From contig JAEDMI010000063.1 of NCBI GenBank assembly GCA_016303085.1, positions 1-11,888 on the forward strand: a stretch of 11,888 bases of DNA, written 5' to 3'. Origin of the DNA: Acetatifactor sp. GTDB lineage: Bacteria > Bacillota > Clostridia > Lachnospirales > Lachnospiraceae. The notes under the pieces were generated by a model. The model ran no database searches. It was not told where the DNA came from and saw only the letters and a list, made by a program, of their open reading frames with translations. Of the stretch, positions 7,801-11,888 are shown piece by piece (the stretch's first letter is position 1; every line of letters begins with the position of its first letter). The position numbers were made by a program, and so were the translations under genes.

Positions 7801-7943
7801 TACCACATCCATTATTAACATTCAACCTACATTTTGCTTTCCGGCATCCAAATTTTAGTTCCTGATTTTGTATATTATGCACAATTTTTTCGCGTTTTTT
7901 TGATACATTTAAAAATTTTGGCATTATTTAGACTATTTATGTC

Positions 7944-7972
7944 TTGACTTAACTTTTTCATCTGATTATAAT
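7944..7972 (+). promoter_or_regulatory. Sigma-A promoter of the ArsR-type regulator gene
   Basis: TTGACT (7944-7949) and TATAAT (7967-7972) are separated by 17 bases, a near-perfect housekeeping promoter. Transcription should begin near 7979, giving a short leader of about 30 bases with GGAGG before the ATG at 8009. An ACTTAA half-site at 7947-7952 overlaps the -35 box and could allow autoregulation. Confidence 0.75.
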
Positions 7973-8008
7973 CAGCATTAATAGCTGTATATCGGACGGA
8001 GGAAGGCA

Positions 8009-8944
8009 ATGTTATATTTACATTCACTGGCGGAAGCGGAAGAAATTTTTAAGGCGCTGAGCACTCCCATGAGGCTCCGCATCATGGAATTAATTTACAA
8101 TAACGACCAATTGAGCATGAATGACCTGGCGGAAGCCCTGGGACTTACCAACAGCGCCATTTCCCTGCATGTCAGCAAGCTGGAGAGTGCCGGGCTTGTC
8201 GCCATACATACCACGTCCGGCAAGAGAGGGGTCATGAAGATTGTGCGCCCCGTATACTCCCGCCTTCTGGTGGACATGGCTCCCCAGGCAAAGTCCAGGC
8301 ACTGCTATACGGACGACATTGCGGTTGGCCATTTCATCGCCTGTGATGTCCACCCCACCTGCGGTCTTGCAACACCCACCAATATCATCGGTGAGCTTGA
8401 CAACCCAAGAGTCTTCTCCTACCCCGAACGTTTTCACGCCGACATCGTCTGGATCGGCTACGGCAGCCTGACCTACAGCCTGCCCAACAGACTGAACCCG
8501 GGGCAGACACTGCAGGAGCTGCATATCTCCTTTGAGATTTCATCGGAATGCCCTGAATTTAACGAGGATTACCCCAGCGATATCCACTTTTCCATAAACA
8601 ATATTCCCCTGGGCAAATGGATAAGCCCCGGTGACTACGGTTCCAGGAGAGGAATTCTCTCCCCTTACTGGTGGCCGGAACTGCTGAATCAGTACGGACT
8701 GCTAAAGTCTCTGATTATCAATTCGGACGGAACATTTATCGACGGGACCTACCGTATCTCGAAGACAACGATTCAGGATCTGCACATTGACCACAACAGT
8801 ACCATCGAGTTTACATTCTCCGTGCCGAAGGATACCGCAAACTGCGGCGGACTGACGCTCTTCGGAGAATCCTTCGGTGACTACAGCCAGTCTATCCGGG
8901 TCAAAGCATACTATGATGACTCAAAGGCTGCCGAGCAGAAATAG
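8009..8944 (+). CDS. ArsR-type winged-helix regulator with large C-terminal domain
   Basis: This is a predicted one-component transcription regulator of 311 residues, about three times the size of a plain ArsR repressor. Residues about 7-90 form the winged helix: 'EEIFKALSTPMRLRIMELIY' matches the ArsR opening pattern and 'MNDLAEALGLTNSAISLHVS' the helix-turn-helix, with a basic wing (TTSGKRGVMKI). Residues about 97-302 form a second domain rich in predicted strands, with CDVHPTCG at 112-119, a SECPEF turn near 179 and many aromatic residues (SPYWWPELLNQYGLLK, about 218-233). I recall similar ArsR-type proteins in Firmicutes sugar loci, but not a named fold or ligand. The classical ArsR metal site (ELCVCDL) is absent. 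The GGAGG site is seven bases before the ATG. It is divergent from the transport operon, which makes it the likely regulator; activator or repressor cannot be decided here. Confidence 0.86.
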   Translation: MLYLHSLAEAEEIFKALSTPMRLRIMELIYNNDQLSMNDLAEALGLTNSAISLHVSKLESAGLVAIHTTSGKRGVMKIVRPVYSRLLVDMAPQAKSRHCYTDDIAVGHFIACDVHPTCGLATPTNIIGELDNPRVFSYPERFHADIVWIGYGSLTYSLPNRLNPGQTLQELHISFEISSECPEFNEDYPSDIHFSINNIPLGKWISPGDYGSRRGILSPYWWPELLNQYGLLKSLIINSDGTFIDGTYRISKTTIQDLHIDHNSTIEFTFSVPKDTANCGGLTLFGESFGDYSQSIRVKAYYDDSKAAEQK

Positions 8945-8958
8945 AACACAACGCAAAA

Positions 8959-8982
8959 AGAGCGGGCCGACCGGTCCGCTCT
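8959..8982. terminator. Bidirectional rho-independent terminator
   Basis: The arms AGAGCGGGCC and GGTCCGCTCT form a ten-pair stem (one G-U pair on the plus-strand transcript, an A-C mismatch on the other) around a four-base loop. On the minus strand the stem runs into TTTTTGCG, a good U tract for the GGDEF-EAL gene ending at 9004. On the plus strand the following bases are only moderately T-rich, but the site sits 15 bases after the regulator stop. It closes two convergent genes. Confidence 0.85.
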
Positions 8983-9003
8983 AACTGTTTCATTTCTCTT
9001 TAT

Positions 9004-11277
9004 TTATCTGTATTTTTCTTCAAACACCTCAATGGGCATCGGCTTGTCAAAGTAATATCCCTGAAACATATGACATCCCATTCCCATCAGGCTGTCCACC
9101 TGCTCCTTGGTTTCAACACCCTCCGTAATGACTCCCATGCCCAAATTCTTAATCAACAGAATGATGCTGTTCAGGATAGACGTGCCGCGTTCCACCCGCT
9201 CTGTTTTATCCAGGAAGCCCATGTCGATTTTCACCACGTCCACATCAATATTTTTCAACATATTCAACGAAGAATAACCGCTTCCGAAATCATCTATTTC
9301 GATTTGGAACCCGTATCTGCGCAGCCGCTCCAACAACTCTGTCTGATTCTGCATCTCCGTCATCAGCACCGTCTCGGTAATTTCCAGTTTCAGGTTTTTC
9401 GGAGCGATTCCATACTTCTCCGTCAGATTGGTCAGTTCACTGTAGAGATCTATATAATAAAAATCCTTAGCTGAAATATTCACGGATATATACAAATCTT
9501 CCCTGCCCTGTTCCTTCCATTCCCGAAGCTTGTCCGCCGCCAGCTCCCACATGTACCTGTCCAGGCGGTAAATCAATCCCGTCTTCTCGAATACACCGAT
9601 AAAATCTCCCGGGAACACCAACCCTCTCTCGGGATGCTGCCACCGCACAAGAGCTTCCGCCCCCAACAGTCTGCCGTCCGAGGCAATCTGAGGCTGAAGG
9701 AACATGCAGAACTCTCCCTGCTCCAGCGCTCTGTCAAACTCTCCCACAATTTTCCGCTCATACAGGGATTTCTCCAAAAGCTTTTTGTCGTAGTAGGTCA
9801 CAACGGCATTATAATCTCCTCTGTGAGATTCTATCGCCAGCTTTGCCTTATCACACATAACGGATACCGACTCAGCCCTGTCGTCAATTTCATATACACC
9901 CACATAAATGTGCATCTGATACTGACTGTTGTTGAAATGTTCCTTCATCTGATTGATATTTTTGATGAATTTCTCGGCCCGGAAAAGTTTAGTGGGCACA
10001 AGTATTGCAAATTCATCACCCGAGATTCTTCCGTATACCGTACCTTCCACAGCATCCCGCTCCAGCAGCTCCGCCTCCATCTTCAGAACTTCATCGCCCA
10101 TTTTCTCGCCAAACAATTCATTGTAAAGCTTAAAGCCCTTGATATTGGAGCAAACCATCGTATACTTCACATCCGGGTTTACAGCCATCAGCTTTTCCAC
10201 CGCATCAAAGAAGTATTCCCTGTTAAACAAGCCTGTCAGTTTATCGTGGGTGACCCGGTGATGCTCCTCCTTGAACTTTTCGATTTCCTCCGTGCGGTCG
10301 CGCAAAGTAAAAAAGCAACCTATGTAGCATTGTTTTTTATCGATAAGCTTGTGATACGATACATTAAAAAATCTCAGTTTGCCATCTGTCTCCAGCTGTA
10401 CCTTGTACTGTATGGACTCCTGCTCGCCCCGGCTGTATTCCCTGATTTTTTCCTCAAACACAGAGTTCACAATGTCAACTCTGGTATCCCGGCCGAAATA
10501 TTCCTCCACCATCTTGTTTGTATATACACATTTTCCCCACAGATCAAAACAGAACACCGCGTCATTGATGTCCGCCACCACCAACGCAAGCGTACTGTCT
10601 ATCAGCCCCTTGGGCTTGTAAAAGAGCGAATAATGGCTTATCTGTATACCCAACATACAGTACAGGAACACAGAAATATCATAGGGTGATTTTGCCAGCT
10701 TACAGATGCCGTTCAGCAGAACCACAGTCAGGAAAAGTATGAGGACAATCAGGTACTTCCTCCGATAAAAGGCCGGTGTTTTCACCGCCTTTACAGCCAG
10801 CGCCATAGCGCAGAATGCCACAAGAGTGTAGGTAAAAACCAAATGAAATGTAAAGGATGGAGTAGCACGGCTCACACTCCATCCCGCGTAGCCATCCTTG
10901 TAGACATGCTGACTCACCACAAATATATGACCGATAAATATATTTAAAATGAAATTCAGGCTGTCCAGCACTGCCAACCCATACACAACGGTTTTTGCGG
11001 CTCTGCTTCCCCGAAAAATCCTTGTGTATGCCTCCACATAAGAAAGCATCACTATCAGAAGCCAGTCAATACCGGCATAATAGAAACCAATTGCAACAGT
11101 TGCCGTGATATTGCTGTCGCAAATAAAAAAGACTCCCTGGGCAATTACCGTAAAAATAGCCAGCCAAAGGAGATGAACGATAGGTTTTTTCAGTTCTCCC
11201 TCGCTCTTTCTAGCCCTCTTTATCCACACGGAAAGCAATACCACCATACAGCACAATGCCGTTAACAAAAACTTCAT
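9004..11277 (-). CDS. 7TM-PAS-GGDEF-EAL protein, predicted cyclic di-GMP phosphodiesterase
   Basis: From ATG 11277 the protein has 757 residues. Seven hydrophobic segments lie within about residues 3-220, resembling the seven-helix N-terminus seen in some Gram-positive histidine kinases. A PAS-like domain follows (about 226-331, ending in TLRDRTEE), then GGDEF (about 341-496) and EAL (about 508-756). The GGDEF signature is SGDEF at 419-423, and the metal-binding DxD stretch reads N-I-K (N378), so cyclase activity is doubtful. EAL residues are all present: E541 of EAL, N600 of VNIS, E632, DD 662-663, K683, E719 and Q739, with the loop DFGSGYSSL. The protein should therefore hydrolyse cyclic di-GMP at the membrane, with PAS and the degenerate GGDEF as control modules. 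I chose this start because GGGGGA lies six bases upstream and the first helix starts at once; longer in-frame starts reach 11319. It lies 80 bases after the phosphatase gene on the same strand. Confidence 0.94.
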   Translation of the reverse strand: MKFLLTALCCMVVLLSVWIKRARKSEGELKKPIVHLLWLAIFTVIAQGVFFICDSNITATVAIGFYYAGIDWLLIVMLSYVEAYTRIFRGSRAAKTVVYGLAVLDSLNFILNIFIGHIFVVSQHVYKDGYAGWSVSRATPSFTFHLVFTYTLVAFCAMALAVKAVKTPAFYRRKYLIVLILFLTVVLLNGICKLAKSPYDISVFLYCMLGIQISHYSLFYKPKGLIDSTLALVVADINDAVFCFDLWGKCVYTNKMVEEYFGRDTRVDIVNSVFEEKIREYSRGEQESIQYKVQLETDGKLRFFNVSYHKLIDKKQCYIGCFFTLRDRTEEIEKFKEEHHRVTHDKLTGLFNREYFFDAVEKLMAVNPDVKYTMVCSNIKGFKLYNELFGEKMGDEVLKMEAELLERDAVEGTVYGRISGDEFAILVPTKLFRAEKFIKNINQMKEHFNNSQYQMHIYVGVYEIDDRAESVSVMCDKAKLAIESHRGDYNAVVTYYDKKLLEKSLYERKIVGEFDRALEQGEFCMFLQPQIASDGRLLGAEALVRWQHPERGLVFPGDFIGVFEKTGLIYRLDRYMWELAADKLREWKEQGREDLYISVNISAKDFYYIDLYSELTNLTEKYGIAPKNLKLEITETVLMTEMQNQTELLERLRRYGFQIEIDDFGSGYSSLNMLKNIDVDVVKIDMGFLDKTERVERGTSILNSIILLIKNLGMGVITEGVETKEQVDSLMGMGCHMFQGYYFDKPMPIEVFEEKYR

Positions 11278-11357
11278 GTGACATCCCCCATTTAGCGGGA
11301 ACATTCGTCCCCCGGACATCAGTCCTTTTATCCCATGGTATCATATTATCCGTCACA

Positions 11358-11837
11358 TTACAATAACGCCTTTTCCCGCAAATACTCCAAAAAAGCATTA
11401 CAGCCAAGGCTAACATCCCTGTAAGTCTCGTCAAAGTTCCCGGTGTACCAGGGGTCTGAAATATCCCTCTCCACCCCCGCAAAGGAAAGGAGTTTGTACA
11501 CCTTACCCTCCGGGTCACCGCCCAGCATGCGGTGCATATTGCGGATGTTGGCACTGTCCATACCGATTAAATAATCATACTTATCGTAATCGTCCCTCGT
11601 CAGCTGCACCGCCCGTTTTCCCTCACATCCGATGCCATGCCGGGCAAGCTCCTCCCTTGCCGGCGGATAGACCGGATTGCCCACACCGTTCCAGATTTCC
11701 TCCGTACTGGTGGCCGCAGAGGCAATATAGAACCGGTCCGCAAGACCGGCCCCGGATACCATATCCTTTAAAACAAATTCTGCCATGGGGGAACGGCAGA
11801 TGTTGCCGTGGCATACAAAAAGCACTCTCGTTATCAT
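11358..11837 (-). CDS. Low-molecular-weight protein tyrosine phosphatase
   Basis: This 159-residue cytoplasmic phosphatase has the length of the family. The P-loop VCHGNICRS gives the catalytic Cys9 and Arg15 of the CX5R motif directly at the N-terminus, and the general acid lies in the DPW loop (Asp128). The segment 'YDYLIGMDSANIRNM' is also typical of the family. The start has AGGAGG six bases upstream. Bacterial members often dephosphorylate tyrosine kinases that control exopolysaccharide or envelope synthesis, or act in stress responses; no such kinase is visible here. The gene precedes the cyclic di-GMP phosphodiesterase by 80 bases with no clear terminator between them, so co-transcription is possible. 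It could also be an arsenate-reductase-like relative, but no arsenic genes are nearby. Confidence 0.95.
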   Translation of the reverse strand: MITRVLFVCHGNICRSPMAEFVLKDMVSGAGLADRFYIASAATSTEEIWNGVGNPVYPPAREELARHGIGCEGKRAVQLTRDDYDKYDYLIGMDSANIRNMHRMLGGDPEGKVYKLLSFAGVERDISDPWYTGNFDETYRDVSLGCNAFLEYLREKALL

Positions 11838-11853
11838 TTTTTACCTCCTAAAA

Positions 11854-11874
11854 TGCCGTGATTTGCCGTGTTTT
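11854..11874. repeat. Tandem 10-base-period repeat upstream of the phosphatase gene
   Basis: TGCCGTGATTT (11854-11864) and TGCCGTGTTTT (11864-11874) are two direct copies differing at one base, with a period of ten bases, just upstream of the ribosome binding site. One helical turn of spacing is what a protein binding side by side on one DNA face would need. Only two copies are seen, and the window ends 14 bases later, so the promoter context is missing. Confidence 0.4.
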
Positions 11875-11888
11875 GGGGACTTTTGCGT

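Larger units (their letters stand above)
7559..8008. promoter_or_regulatory. Divergent intergenic control region (450 bases, AT-rich)
   Basis: This stretch holds no convincing gene. It separates the start of the transport operon (minus) from the ArsR-type regulator gene (plus). It contains a clear rightward promoter near 7944-7972, a cluster of CTTA half-site pairs at 7686-7800 and an imperfect palindrome at 7591-7615. For the leftward operon I see no strong promoter: the best candidate is TTGACG (complement of 7665-7670) with only an A-rich stretch in the -10 position. That would fit a promoter that needs an activator, but this is inference. Confidence 0.6.

Noticed and set aside
9634..10689. 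351-codon plus-strand open frame opposite the GGDEF-EAL gene
   Set aside because: It lies entirely antisense to well-supported PAS, GGDEF and EAL coding sequence and shows no domain of its own.
11276..11358. Seven-base inverted repeat (ATGTGAC / GTCACAT) that would cover the start codon of the GGDEF-EAL gene in mRNA
   Set aside because: The arms are short and separated by about 70 bases, so stable pairing is unlikely and chance is a good explanation.
1..11888. CRISPR arrays, tRNA or rRNA genes, insertion sequences or phage genes
   Set aside because: I looked for regular long repeats, tRNA-like cloverleaf sequence, transposase motifs and terminal inverted repeats and saw none.

Overview
The window reads as a piece of a Gram-positive, Clostridia-type chromosome, most likely Lachnospiraceae. 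The reasons are strong AGGAGG-type ribosome binding sites, roughly even base composition in the genes against AT-rich intergenic DNA, and a carbohydrate ABC importer with no ATPase of its own in view. The taxonomic call is inference from gene content, not from a marker gene.

Layout from left to right. Positions 1-7558 hold five tightly packed minus-strand genes, transcribed right to left. They are a 989-residue extracellular solute-binding protein with carbohydrate-binding-like N-terminal modules (4589-7558), two CUT1-type sugar permeases (3654-4562 and 2768-3643), a membrane protein joining an NHL-type beta-propeller to TPR-like helices and a Yip1-like membrane domain (695-2746), and the start of a secreted DUF5696-like protein cut by the left edge (1-705). 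Gaps between them are 0 to 26 bases, and the last two genes overlap, so this looks like one operon. Positions 7559-8008 are an AT-rich divergent control region. It has a near-consensus sigma-A promoter for the gene on its right, four pairs of CTTA-type half-sites with a constant 12-base register, and a hairpin in the leader of the transport operon. Positions 8009-8944 encode, divergently, an ArsR-type winged-helix protein with a large C-terminal domain, the obvious candidate regulator of the transport operon. A bidirectional terminator at about 8959-8982 closes this unit.

The right part is a separate minus-strand pair: a low-molecular-weight protein tyrosine phosphatase (11358-11837) followed by a seven-helix membrane protein with PAS, GGDEF and EAL domains (9004-11277). 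The EAL residues are complete while the GGDEF metal site is altered, so the protein is predicted to break down cyclic di-GMP rather than make it.

How the genes fit together (inference): the regulator senses a carbohydrate-related signal and controls an importer whose binding protein, propeller/Yip1 protein and DUF5696 protein could act together at the outer face of the membrane to capture a large or unusual glycan. No glycoside hydrolase and no ABC ATPase is visible. The ATPase is probably a shared MsmK/MsmX-type protein encoded elsewhere, and enzymes may lie beyond the left edge. The substrate cannot be told from this sequence. The transporter/Yip1/DUF5696 combination is the most interesting part of the window because two of its constant members have no clear assigned role.
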